DNA of 64,000 nt, from the NCBI GenBank assembly GCA_017543595.1, contig JAFYFU010000088.1, positions 1 through 64,000 on the forward strand. Direction: 5' to 3'. This document shows, one piece after another, positions 7,372 to 15,185 of the stretch (position 1 is the first letter of the stretch; every line of letters begins with the position of its first letter). The notes under the pieces are model-generated. The model did no database searches and had not been told where the DNA came from. It saw only the letters and a list, made by a program, of their open reading frames with translations. Made by a program: the position numbers and the translations under genes. Origin of the DNA: Ruminococcus sp. (GTDB taxonomy: Bacteria; Bacillota; Clostridia; Oscillospirales; Ruminococcaceae).

Positions 7372-9831
7372 TCAGCTTCTGAGTTCTGCACCTATTGCGG
7401 AAAGTGCTTTAAGTGCCTTTTTAACTGCACTGTCAGCCTGTTCGTCCGTGAGAGTTCCCTCATGCGAACGCATTGAAATTGAATATGCAACACTCTTTTT
7501 GCCGTTCTTTTTCATGTCATCGCTTCTGTAAACATCGAAAAGAGTAACCTTTTCAAGAATCTTTCCGACAGCTTTTCTGATAGCCTTTTCAAGTTCTGCA
7601 ACAGGCATTTCCTCATCAACGACAAGGCTGAGGTCACGGGTAGTTGCAGGGAATTTCGGGAGCGGTGAATATTTTATCTCACTGCATGAAACTTCCATAA
7701 GTTCATTTATTTTAAGTTTTGCGGCATAGGTCTTAGTGCCGATTCCGTAATTTTCCTGAACATCGGGGTGAATTTCACCGAATATTCCGAGAGTTTTTCC
7801 GTCTTTGATTGCAACTGCACTTCTGCCGGGGTGGAAAGCTGATTTCTCGTCAAATTCGTCACAGTCCTCTGCCCTGACGTATTCAACGCCGTCAATGTGC
7901 ATTTCTGCGAAAATCTGTTCAATCATGCCTTTAAGTGCATAGAAGTCATAGTCTCCGCCGTACATACCGATAACGAGTGTCTGAGGTTCTTCGGGGAGCG
8001 AATACTCATATCTGTGCTTTGTTTTTCCGCTGTTTGCGAGAGTATCTCCGTTTATGAAGGGCTTTTCCTCGGAAACGGGGAGATATTCCTTTGAAACTTC
8101 AAAAAGGCAGGCTTTTTCGTTTCTGTTGTTGTAGTTGAAAGAGAGAACATCAAGAATTGACGGGAGTGAAGTTGTTCTCATAACGCTTGTATCTTCGCCG
8201 AGGGGATTCATAATCTTGACAGCATTTCTGAGTTTGCTGTTTTCGGGGAGTTTGATTTTGTCAAAATATTTCGGCGATACGAATGAATATGTTGCGATTT
8301 CATAACCTCCGAGAGATACGGCTGTATTTCTCAAAGCACGGATAAATTTCTGTTCTTCGGTGTATTCAGCCCTTGCAATTCCCCTGAAATCCGTTGAGGG
8401 AATATCGTTATAGCCGTAAATTCTTGCTATTTCTTCGGCAATATCAGCCTTACATTCTATATCTATCCTGAAAGACGGTGCAATAACTTTTCCGTCTTTT
8501 ACCTCAAAGCCGAGGCGGTTGAGATAGTTTATCATATCTTCTTCTGAAATATCTGTTCCGAGGAAATCATTTGTCCATTTGCTGTCAAAATCAACTGCTG
8601 CGGGGGTCTTGTCGGTATAGTCGCAGTCAATTACAGTGTTTAAAACTTCGCCTGCTCCGAGAAGTTCAACAAGTTCAAATGCTCTCTTTAAACAGGTCAT
8701 TGAAATAAGTCTGTCAACGCCCTTTTCATATCTTGCGGAAGCGTCTGATTTAAGTTTCAGAGCCTTTGAAGTACGTCTTACCTGAGTGAGTTCAAAATAT
8801 GCGGATTCAAATACAACAGTGTTTGTATCTTCCATGATACCGCTGTATTCACCGCCCATAACACCTGCAACGGCAACGGGTTTCTTTTCATCGGCGATAA
8901 CAAGCATATTCTCATCGAGTTCACGTTCAACACCGTCAAGAGTCATGATTTTTTCGCCCTTTACGGCATTTCTTACATTGATATGTGCGCCCTCAACATA
9001 TCTCAAATCAAAGGCGTGCATGGGCTGACCGTATTCAAGCATTACATAGTTTGTAATATCAACAAAATTATTGATAGGTCTTACACCGCTTGCACGGAGT
9101 CTTTCCCTGAGCCATCTCGGAGACGGTTCAATTTTAACGTTTTTAACTATTCCCGCACAGTATCTCTGACATTTTTCCGTATTGTGGATATCAACTTTGA
9201 GCATATCGTTGATATTTCCGTCAATACCCTTGTATTCGGGAGCTTTTACATTAAGCGGTATTCCGTATGTTGCGGCTGTTTCCCTTGCAAGTCCGATAAC
9301 GCTGAGGCAGTCTGGGCGGTTTGAAGTTATTTCAAATTCAACGGAAATATCATTAAGTCCTATTGCCGACTGAATATCCTGACCGATTTTGCAGTCCTCC
9401 TGCATAATGAAAATTCCGTCCTCGATTGCATAGGGGAAATCACGCTTGTCAAGTCCGAGTTCTCCGAGTGAACAGAGCATACCGTTTGATGCAACACCAC
9501 GGAGTTTTCCTTTTTTGATTTTAACGCCGTTGGGCAGAGTTGAACCGTCAAGCGCAACGGGAACGATATCTCCTGCATTTACATTTGATGCGCCTGTTAC
9601 AATCTGTATGGGGGCATCTTTTCCGACATCTACCTGACAAACAACGAGGTGGTCGGAATTTTCGTGCGGAACTACTGAGAGTATTTTTCCGACAACGACA
9701 TTTTCTATATTTTTACCCTCTTGGGTATAACATTCAACTTTTGAACCGCTCATGGTGAGAGCATGGCAGTATTCCTTTATCGGCACATTGATATCAACAT
9801 AATCCCTGAGCCATTTCATAGATAAATTCAT
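7372..9831 (-). CDS. pheT: Phenylalanine--tRNA ligase beta subunit
   Basis: The 819 residues are full length for bacterial PheT. The order is an N-terminal MKWLRDYVDI segment, an EMAP-type tRNA-binding domain (about 40-150, with VVGKILSVVPHENSDHL and ASNGMLCSLGELG), B3/B4 editing domain (about 210-390, GVRPINNFVDITNYVMLEYG), B5 (about 400-475), the core catalytic-like domain, and a C-terminal ferredoxin-fold anticodon-binding domain (about 725-819, FPATTRDLSLVVDE). With PheS it forms the cytosolic alpha2-beta2 enzyme charging tRNA-Phe. It is the last gene behind the Phe T-box, separated from pheS by a lipoprotein gene. Confidence 0.97.
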   Translation of the reverse strand: MNLSMKWLRDYVDINVPIKEYCHALTMSGSKVECYTQEGKNIENVVVGKILSVVPHENSDHLVVCQVDVGKDAPIQIVTGASNVNAGDIVPVALDGSTLPNGVKIKKGKLRGVASNGMLCSLGELGLDKRDFPYAIEDGIFIMQEDCKIGQDIQSAIGLNDISVEFEITSNRPDCLSVIGLARETAATYGIPLNVKAPEYKGIDGNINDMLKVDIHNTEKCQRYCAGIVKNVKIEPSPRWLRERLRASGVRPINNFVDITNYVMLEYGQPMHAFDLRYVEGAHINVRNAVKGEKIMTLDGVERELDENMLVIADEKKPVAVAGVMGGEYSGIMEDTNTVVFESAYFELTQVRRTSKALKLKSDASARYEKGVDRLISMTCLKRAFELVELLGAGEVLNTVIDCDYTDKTPAAVDFDSKWTNDFLGTDISEEDMINYLNRLGFEVKDGKVIAPSFRIDIECKADIAEEIARIYGYNDIPSTDFRGIARAEYTEEQKFIRALRNTAVSLGGYEIATYSFVSPKYFDKIKLPENSKLRNAVKIMNPLGEDTSVMRTTSLPSILDVLSFNYNNRNEKACLFEVSKEYLPVSEEKPFINGDTLANSGKTKHRYEYSLPEEPQTLVIGMYGGDYDFYALKGMIEQIFAEMHIDGVEYVRAEDCDEFDEKSAFHPGRSAVAIKDGKTLGIFGEIHPDVQENYGIGTKTYAAKLKINELMEVSCSEIKYSPLPKFPATTRDLSLVVDEEMPVAELEKAIRKAVGKILEKVTLFDVYRSDDMKKNGKKSVAYSISMRSHEGTLTDEQADSAVKKALKALSAIGAELRS

Positions 9832-9858
9832 ATCTTTTTTCCTTTCGCTGATTTATTT

Positions 9859-10809
9859 TCAATACTGAGCGTAATGATTATACTGTGCATCGGGAGATTC
9901 ACAGGAGCAGAAAACAGTTTCGCCCTCTATCTCTCCGTTGTAATAGGGTACTACATAGGCATAAATTCCCGAAAAATCCGTACCTGTTGTGAGTTTTATT
10001 TCATTTGTCTCAAAGCGGATTGTATCGGTTGTGTAAATGCCCTGAGTAACGTATGTAACATAAACATAGTCATAGTTTCCGGTTATGTTCAGGTAATAGT
10101 CATATCCGTAACCTGTTTCTGACGGGAGCGCATAAACATATGCGGTATCAATTCCGGGAATCCATTTCTGACTGTATGTGTATTCATAGGGCTGAGTTTC
10201 CTGCTGATAATATGTTTCGGGTTCTGTAACCGTCTGTTCAGTTGCTTCGGTAGTTGTTGTAACGGGCACTTCAACATAAACAATTTCCGTAACTGTTACT
10301 ACTTCGGTAACGACTGCGGTAGTTTCTGTCGTAACGATTTCCGTTTCGGTGACGGGTTCTGTTTCGGCAGCAGTAGTTTCCGTTTCTGTTTCTGCAATGG
10401 TTTCTTCTGTGGTAGTTTCCTCGGTTGAAACTGTTTCGGTTGATGTTTCAGCCGAAGTAACGACAGTAGTCACGGGCTGTTCGAGGATTATTCTGTCAGC
10501 TTTTACATATCCTTCAAAACTGCCTGATTTTACAAGAAACCATTCGCCTGAAAATTCAAATATGTCAACTGTCTCCCCGTCACGCAGATGAGTTACAGTT
10601 TTGCCTTTTTCATCGGGTTCTGAGTGCATGACGGCATATTTTTCGTTTTCGGGAACAGTGACATATCCCTGAAAATCGTAAACATTTTCCGTAATATCCT
10701 GTCTTGTTGCTTCTTTTTCATCTTCAATCTGCTGATTGCTTCTGACACCGCATGAATTTACTGCCGATGCCATACAAAGACATAATGCAAAACAAAAAAT
10801 CTTTCTCAT
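9859..10809 (-). CDS. SH3-domain lipoprotein between pheS and pheT
   Basis: The 316-residue protein starts at ATG 10809 behind AGGGGGAT; a longer reading from 10854 lacks a site. The signal peptide ends in a lipobox-like AVNSC, predicting lipid attachment to the outer face of the membrane. Residues of about 45-110 look like a bacterial SH3 domain (YAVMHSEPDEKGKTVTHLRD, GEWFLVKSGSFEGYVKADR), usually a cell-wall-binding fold. A Thr/Glu-rich linker (about 115-215) leads to a Tyr-rich beta domain that I do not recognise. It lies 27 bp upstream of pheT and about 117 bp downstream of pheS, with its own possible promoter, an unusual interruption of a normally contiguous pair. Function unknown. Confidence 0.8.
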   Translation of the reverse strand: MRKIFCFALCLCMASAVNSCGVRSNQQIEDEKEATRQDITENVYDFQGYVTVPENEKYAVMHSEPDEKGKTVTHLRDGETVDIFEFSGEWFLVKSGSFEGYVKADRIILEQPVTTVVTSAETSTETVSTEETTTEETIAETETETTAAETEPVTETEIVTTETTAVVTEVVTVTEIVYVEVPVTTTTEATEQTVTEPETYYQQETQPYEYTYSQKWIPGIDTAYVYALPSETGYGYDYYLNITGNYDYVYVTYVTQGIYTTDTIRFETNEIKLTTGTDFSGIYAYVVPYYNGEIEGETVFCSCESPDAQYNHYAQY

Positions 10810-10869
10810 ATATCCCCCTATAAAACTTTTTCTTTTGGCGTACCTGAACGGCACAACCTGTTTTTCACC

Positions 10870-10896
10870 TTTATAAACTTCTTAAAATTGTGTCAA
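10870..10896 (-). promoter_or_regulatory. Possible internal promoter for the lipoprotein and pheT
   Basis: On the minus strand TTGACA (10896-10891) and TATAAA (10875-10870) are 15 bp apart, tighter than the usual 16-18, about 60 bp upstream of the lipoprotein start. If active, it would let the lipoprotein and pheT escape T-box control. Confidence 0.35.
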
Positions 10897-10926
10897 AACC
10901 ATGATGTCATATATTTTGATAAACTA

Positions 10927-11955
10927 TCAGAACTGGCTTAAAAATCTCAAATCGTTCTCATAGAGAAGTCTCAAATCGTTGATATCGTATCTTCCCATAA
11001 CCATTCTTTCAAGTCCGAGACCGAAAGCAAATCCCGAATATACACTGCTGTCGATTCCGCAGTTTTCAAGAACTTTCGGGTGAACCATTCCTGCTCCGAG
11101 GAGTTCTATATATCCCTCGTCCTTGCACATTGAACAGCCTTTTCCTCCGCAGTTGAAACAGCTTATGTCAACTTCACAGCTTGGTTCAGTGAACGGGAAA
11201 TGGTGCGGACGGAAACGGAGTTTGCAGTCATTTCCGTAGAGTTTTTTCATAAGCATTTCAAGAGTGCCTTTAAGGTCGCTCATTTTTATTCCCTTGTCAA
11301 CAACAAGTCCCTCTATCTGGTGGAAAAGCGGAGAATGTGTTGCATCAACGGCATCTGAACGGAAAACCCGTCCGGGAGAAATAATTCTTATCGGAGGCTT
11401 TTTGTTTTCCATTACATGAACCTGAACGGAAGAAGTCTGTGTTCTGAGCAGAATTTTCTCATTTGTACCCTCTATGTAGAAAGTATCCTGAGTATCTCTT
11501 GCTGGGTGGTCGGGCGGAAGATTCAGAGCCTCAAATACATGATAGTCGTCATCTATTTCGGGACCGTCTGCAATTTCAAAGCCCATGCCGACAAAAATTT
11601 CTCTTATTTCGTTTTCAACCTTTGTAAGCGGGTGAAGTTTTCCGAGAGGCATCTGTTTTCCGGGGAGAGTTATGTCAATTCTTTCCTCTCTTAGTTTTGC
11701 GGTCTGTGCCTCTGCTTTCAGATTTGCAAGCATTGTTGCGATTGTTTCCTCAATATCGGCTCTCACCTTGTTTGCAAGCTGACCGATAACGGGTCTTTCT
11801 TCGGGCGAAAGTTTGCCCATTTGTTTGAGAATTGCAGTCAGTTCGCCTTTTTTTCCGAGGAATTTGATTTTCAGTTCTTCGAGTGCTTTTATCTCCTTAC
11901 AGGAAGAAATTTCCTGCTTTGCAAGCACTTCGATTTTTTCAAGCTGTTCTTTCAT
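10927..11955 (-). CDS. pheS: Phenylalanine--tRNA ligase alpha subunit
   Basis: The 342-residue protein matches full-length PheS: an N-terminal coiled coil (about 1-90), then the class II core with HPARDTQDTFYIEG, motif 2 (FRSDAVDATHSPLFHQIEGL) and motif 3 near the C-terminus (FGFGLGLERMVMGRYDINDLR is represented by FAFGLGLERMVMGRYD). A CFNCGGKGCSMC knuckle lies near residues 268-281. It contributes the catalytic site of the alpha2-beta2 enzyme. A GGAGTTG site precedes ATG 11955, about 30 bp after the T-box terminator. Confidence 0.97.
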   Translation of the reverse strand: MKEQLEKIEVLAKQEISSCKEIKALEELKIKFLGKKGELTAILKQMGKLSPEERPVIGQLANKVRADIEETIATMLANLKAEAQTAKLREERIDITLPGKQMPLGKLHPLTKVENEIREIFVGMGFEIADGPEIDDDYHVFEALNLPPDHPARDTQDTFYIEGTNEKILLRTQTSSVQVHVMENKKPPIRIISPGRVFRSDAVDATHSPLFHQIEGLVVDKGIKMSDLKGTLEMLMKKLYGNDCKLRFRPHHFPFTEPSCEVDISCFNCGGKGCSMCKDEGYIELLGAGMVHPKVLENCGIDSSVYSGFAFGLGLERMVMGRYDINDLRLLYENDLRFLSQF

Positions 11956-11974
11956 TCTTTCAACTCCTAAAATA

Positions 11975-12200
11975 AATTAAAAAAAGTCCTGTCCGACAGG
12001 ACAAGACTTAGAAAACCTTGCTATACCACCTTAGTCGGGAGAGCAGTCACTCTCTTGTCCTTAACGCAGACGTACGTCATGCCCTACATAATTTCAAGCA
12101 GCCTCTCGTGAGTGAACTTCGGCACGGAAAATTACAGAACATCACACCAAACAATTCCTCTCTTTGGAAATTCTCCGTACTTACTCTCTCAGTCTTAAAG
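11975..12200 (-). promoter_or_regulatory. T-box riboswitch, Phe (UUC) specifier, upstream of pheS
   Basis: Read on the minus strand, the leader holds an AGTAAGTACGG Stem I element, a GAAG-UUC-A specifier (UUC at 12116-12114, a Phe codon), the T-box AAGGTGGTATAGC (12032-12020) and a terminator GTCCTGTCGGACAGGAC (12002-11986) with seven T. Known T-box logic: uncharged tRNA-Phe pairs with the specifier and the T-box, blocks the terminator and lets pheS be transcribed. Confidence 0.93.
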
Positions 12201-12210
12201 TTATAAAAAT

Positions 12211-12239
12211 ATTATAATACCTTTTTTATAAAAAATCAA
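12211..12239 (-). promoter_or_regulatory. Promoter of the pheS T-box transcript
   Basis: Minus strand TTGATT (12239-12234), 17 bp, TATAAT (12216-12211), just upstream of the leader. Confidence 0.7.
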
Positions 12240-12248
12240 GTCTTTATC

Positions 12249-12277
12249 TTGAATTTTCTGAAAAAATATGCTATATT
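12249..12277 (+). promoter_or_regulatory. Candidate promoter for the CE2-type esterase gene
   Basis: TTGAAT (12249-12254), 17 bp, TATATT (12272-12277), divergent from the pheS promoter. Confidence 0.4.
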
Positions 12278-12397
12278 ATGAAGTATAAGGGCGATTTTTA
12301 AAAACATTCGTGAGATTTACACAAATAATAATCAAAAAACTTCCGTTTGTTTCATTATATGGAAACCTGCGGAAACAAAACAAAAGGGAGATGTTCC

Positions 12398-13468
12398 ATG
12401 AAAAAAATATCTTTAAATGAAAAAAATATAAAACTCATCGGAAGAACACACATCGAAAAAAATTGGCTGTGTCTGATTCTTTCGGGGACGGGCTGTGAAT
12501 TTTCCTTTACGGGGAAAAAACTTGATATAAGCATTTCCTGCGATGATGATTCATACCTTGACGGAAAATCCTGCAATTACCCAAGAATCGCAGTTATGGC
12601 TGACGGAAAATTCATAGTCAAAAAAGTTATTGAAAACCCCACCGAAAAATATAATATCATAAACAGCGAAACAACTGTCACGAAAAATATTAAAATAATT
12701 AAATTGTCCGAGGGGGCATTTTCAATAGCACTTGTAAACGAAATTGAAACAGATGATGATGCCGTTATAAACCCCGCTCCCGAAAAAAATCTGAAAATAG
12801 AATTTATAGGCGATTCAATAACCTGCGGTTACGGAGTTGACGACAGCAATTTACTTTCGGACTTTTCAACCCGTGCCGAAAACTGCATGAAAAGCTACGC
12901 ATACGTGACAGCAGATATACTAAATGCAGATTACAGCCTTTTTTCATACAGCGGATACGGAATAATAAGCGGTTACACCTCTGACGGAGTACGCAACACA
13001 AACGAAATTCTTCCGCAGTATTACGAAAGTATCGGCTTTTCGTACAGCAGTATCAACGGCAGGAAAACTCAGGATATAAAATGGGATTTCAGCCGTTTTG
13101 TCCCCGATATAATAGTAATAAATCTCGGAACAAACGACAACTCTTTCTGTATTTATCATGAGGAGGCTTTTGCGGAATTTGAGGACAAATACATTGAATT
13201 TCTCGGAAAAATCAGAAAAAACAATTCCGATTCCGAAATAATATGCACTCTCGGCATTATGAACATTGAAACCTGTCCCCATGTCAGAAATGCCGTAAAG
13301 CGTTTCAATGACAGTCACACACATTTCTTTGAATTTACAATGCAGGACGGAAGGCTTGGATTTGCCTCGAATTTCCACCCCTCTGAGGATACTCACAGAT
13401 ACGCCGCAGAGGAACTTGTTTCTTTCATAAAGGAAAATATTTTTAAAAATTCAAGTAAAAACTATTGA
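12398..13468 (+). CDS. CE2-type SGNH acetylxylan esterase
   Basis: The 356-residue protein starts at ATG 12398, 7 bases after GGGAG; an upstream ATG at 12347 has no site. It has an N-terminal beta-sandwich (about 1-140) and a C-terminal SGNH hydrolase domain with FIGDSITCGYG (nucleophile Ser), SYSGYG, NLGTND and a C-terminal catalytic His in NFHPSEDTHRYAA. This two-domain order is that of CE2 acetyl esterases, which remove acetyl groups from plant polysaccharides. There is no signal peptide, so it probably acts in the cytoplasm on imported acetylated oligosaccharides, which fits the secreted CE4 xylanase at 806. Confidence 0.85.
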   Translation: MKKISLNEKNIKLIGRTHIEKNWLCLILSGTGCEFSFTGKKLDISISCDDDSYLDGKSCNYPRIAVMADGKFIVKKVIENPTEKYNIINSETTVTKNIKIIKLSEGAFSIALVNEIETDDDAVINPAPEKNLKIEFIGDSITCGYGVDDSNLLSDFSTRAENCMKSYAYVTADILNADYSLFSYSGYGIISGYTSDGVRNTNEILPQYYESIGFSYSSINGRKTQDIKWDFSRFVPDIIVINLGTNDNSFCIYHEEAFAEFEDKYIEFLGKIRKNNSDSEIICTLGIMNIETCPHVRNAVKRFNDSHTHFFEFTMQDGRLGFASNFHPSEDTHRYAAEELVSFIKENIFKNSSKNY

Positions 13469-13542
13469 AAAATTTTTATGCATATGATATAATAATTCCA
13501 TGGGAAATATTCCGTCAGGGCTTAGTGAAAGGAGTATGTGTC

Positions 13543-13977
13543 ATGAACGAATTTATTATAATATGGGCTGTTCTTACAGTCGTGTTTGTTGCTGCGGAAA
13601 TATCAACCGTACAGTTAATATCAATATGGCTTGCGGCAGGTGCTTTCATAACATTGTTGTGTACCTATTTCATGGAAATTCCTTTCTGGATACAGCTTAT
13701 GATTTTCGTTGTGACATCTGCCGTACTGCTTGCGGTGACTTTTCCGATTCTGCACAAAAAATCAAAAAACCAAAAATACATACCTACCAATTCCGAACTT
13801 GACATAGGCAAAAAAGCCGTTGTCGCAGAGGAAATAAATGCCGACAAGGGGACGGGGCGTGTCACCCTGAACGGCGTTGATTGGAGCGCATTTTCCGAAA
13901 ACGGGGAAATTATCCCAAAAGACAGCATTGTAACCGTCACATCGGTAAAGGGCGCAAAACTTAAAGTAAAACTTTGA
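13543..13977 (+). CDS. NfeD-family membrane protein
   Basis: The 144-residue protein starts at ATG 13543, with AAAGGAG 8 bases upstream. It has three hydrophobic segments (about 2-20, 25-45 and 48-68) and a C-terminal OB-fold (about 85-144: IGKKAVVAEEINADKGTGRV, ending VTSVKGAKLKVKL). This is the short, protease-less NfeD form usually encoded next to an SPFH/stomatin protein, exactly the arrangement here (next gene 19 bp away). Such pairs are linked to membrane microdomains; a direct biochemical role is not established. Confidence 0.88.
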   Translation: MNEFIIIWAVLTVVFVAAEISTVQLISIWLAAGAFITLLCTYFMEIPFWIQLMIFVVTSAVLLAVTFPILHKKSKNQKYIPTNSELDIGKKAVVAEEINADKGTGRVTLNGVDWSAFSENGEIIPKDSIVTVTSVKGAKLKVKL

Positions 13978-13996
13978 TACGGAGGAAATTTTTATT

Positions 13997-14950
13997 ATGG
14001 GTACTATTATAATTCTCGCTGTTATTGCTTTTATTCTTATTGTTTTCATAAGTTCCGTCAAAATCGTTCCGCAGGCTCACGTCTTTGTTATTGAGCATCT
14101 TGGTTCTTTCAAATGCGAATGGGAAACGGGTATGCATTTCCTTATGCCGTTTTTCGACAGGGTTGCGGGAAAAGTTTCCCTTAAAGAAAAAGTCGTTGAT
14201 TTCAAGCCTCAGCCCGTTATCACAAAAGATAACGTTACAATGCAGATAGATACGGTTGTATTCTATCAGATAACAGACGCAAAACAGTATATTTACGGTG
14301 TTGAAAGACCTCTCGCAGCTATTGAGAATCTCTCCGCAACAACTCTCCGTAATATCATAGGCGAAATGGAACTCGATGCAACTCTTACTTCCCGTGATGT
14401 AATCAATACTAAAATAACATCTATTCTCGACCAGGCAACTGACCGCTGGGGAATAAAAGTAAACCGTGTGGAACTTAAAAATATCCTCCCGCCGAGAGAA
14501 ATTCAGGACGCTATGGAAAAACAGATGAAAGCCGAACGTGAACGCCGTGAGAAAATCCTTCAGGCGGAAGGTGACAAAAAATCTCAGGTTCTCGTTGCGG
14601 AGGGCGAAAAAGAATCTCAGATATTAAGGGCGCAGGCTAAGAAAGAATCTCAGATTCTCGAAGCGGAAGCCGAAAAACAGGCTATGATTCTCCGTGCAGA
14701 TGCCGTCAGGGAACAGAAAATACTTGAAGCTGAGGGTGAAGCACAGGCTATTCAGCTTGTTCAGCAGGCTGTTGCGGACAGTATCGTAAAACTTAACAAT
14801 TCAAGTCCGAGCGACAGAGTTATAAAACTCAAAGCCCTTGAATCGTTCTCAAAAGCCGCTGACGGTCAGGCAACAAAAATAATAATCCCCAGTGAAATTC
14901 AGGGAATTGCAGGTCTTGCAGCAGGTCTCAAAGGAACTCTTGAAAAGTAA
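13997..14950 (+). CDS. SPFH/Band 7 (stomatin-like) membrane protein
   Basis: The 317-residue protein has one N-terminal membrane segment (about 3-22), a Band 7 domain (about 22-180: VPQAHVFVIEHLGSFKCEWE, NILPPREIQDAMEKQMKAER) and a long Glu/Lys/Ala-rich coiled coil (about 175-265) with repeated AEGEKESQILRAQAKKES-type units. It is predicted to oligomerise at the membrane. The spacing and the NfeD neighbour support an NfeD-SPFH pair. GGAGG precedes ATG 13997. Confidence 0.92.
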   Translation: MGTIIILAVIAFILIVFISSVKIVPQAHVFVIEHLGSFKCEWETGMHFLMPFFDRVAGKVSLKEKVVDFKPQPVITKDNVTMQIDTVVFYQITDAKQYIYGVERPLAAIENLSATTLRNIIGEMELDATLTSRDVINTKITSILDQATDRWGIKVNRVELKNILPPREIQDAMEKQMKAERERREKILQAEGDKKSQVLVAEGEKESQILRAQAKKESQILEAEAEKQAMILRADAVREQKILEAEGEAQAIQLVQQAVADSIVKLNNSSPSDRVIKLKALESFSKAADGQATKIIIPSEIQGIAGLAAGLKGTLEK

Positions 14951-14961
14951 ATATTATCAAA

Positions 14962-14997
14962 AATGCGGACTGATTTTTTAATCAGCCCGCATTAATT
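14962..14997. terminator. Terminator hairpin, probably both directions
   Basis: AATGCGGACTGATT and its near-complement AATCAGCCCGCATT pair with one mismatch. On the minus strand the hairpin is followed by TTTTTG and lies directly after the small ORF at 14996-15160; on the plus strand it follows the SPFH gene. Confidence 0.65.
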
Positions 14998-15160
14998 ATT
15001 TCTGATTTTTGGTTTTTATTGCGCCTATTGCGATTAAAGCCGCACCTACTGCCGCTATGAGAGCGGCTGTTGTGCCTGCATCTCCCGTCAGCGGAGAATT
15101 TTCAGCAGCAATTGCATATGCCCCTGTCCCCGTGAAAGCATATGTCATAATGAAATTCAT
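14996..15160 (-). CDS. 54-residue protein with a sortase-type C-terminal signal
   Basis: Read leftward from ATG 15160, the 54 codons give a short hydrophobic N-terminus (MNFIMTYAFTGTGAYAIA), then SPLTGD, a hydrophobic helix and a KTKNQK tail. SPLTGD plus helix plus basic tail is the layout of an LPXTG-like cell-wall sorting signal. A GGGGTGAG site lies 8-9 bases upstream, a terminator hairpin follows the stop, and the gene is 25 bp downstream of the GH13 gene on the same strand. There is almost no passenger sequence. It may be a real miniature membrane protein or the leftover end of a decayed surface protein. Confidence 0.5.
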   Translation of the reverse strand: MNFIMTYAFTGTGAYAIAAENSPLTGDAGTTAALIAAVGAALIAIGAIKTKNQK

Positions 15161-15185
15161 GGCTTTTTCTCACCCCCAAAAATTA

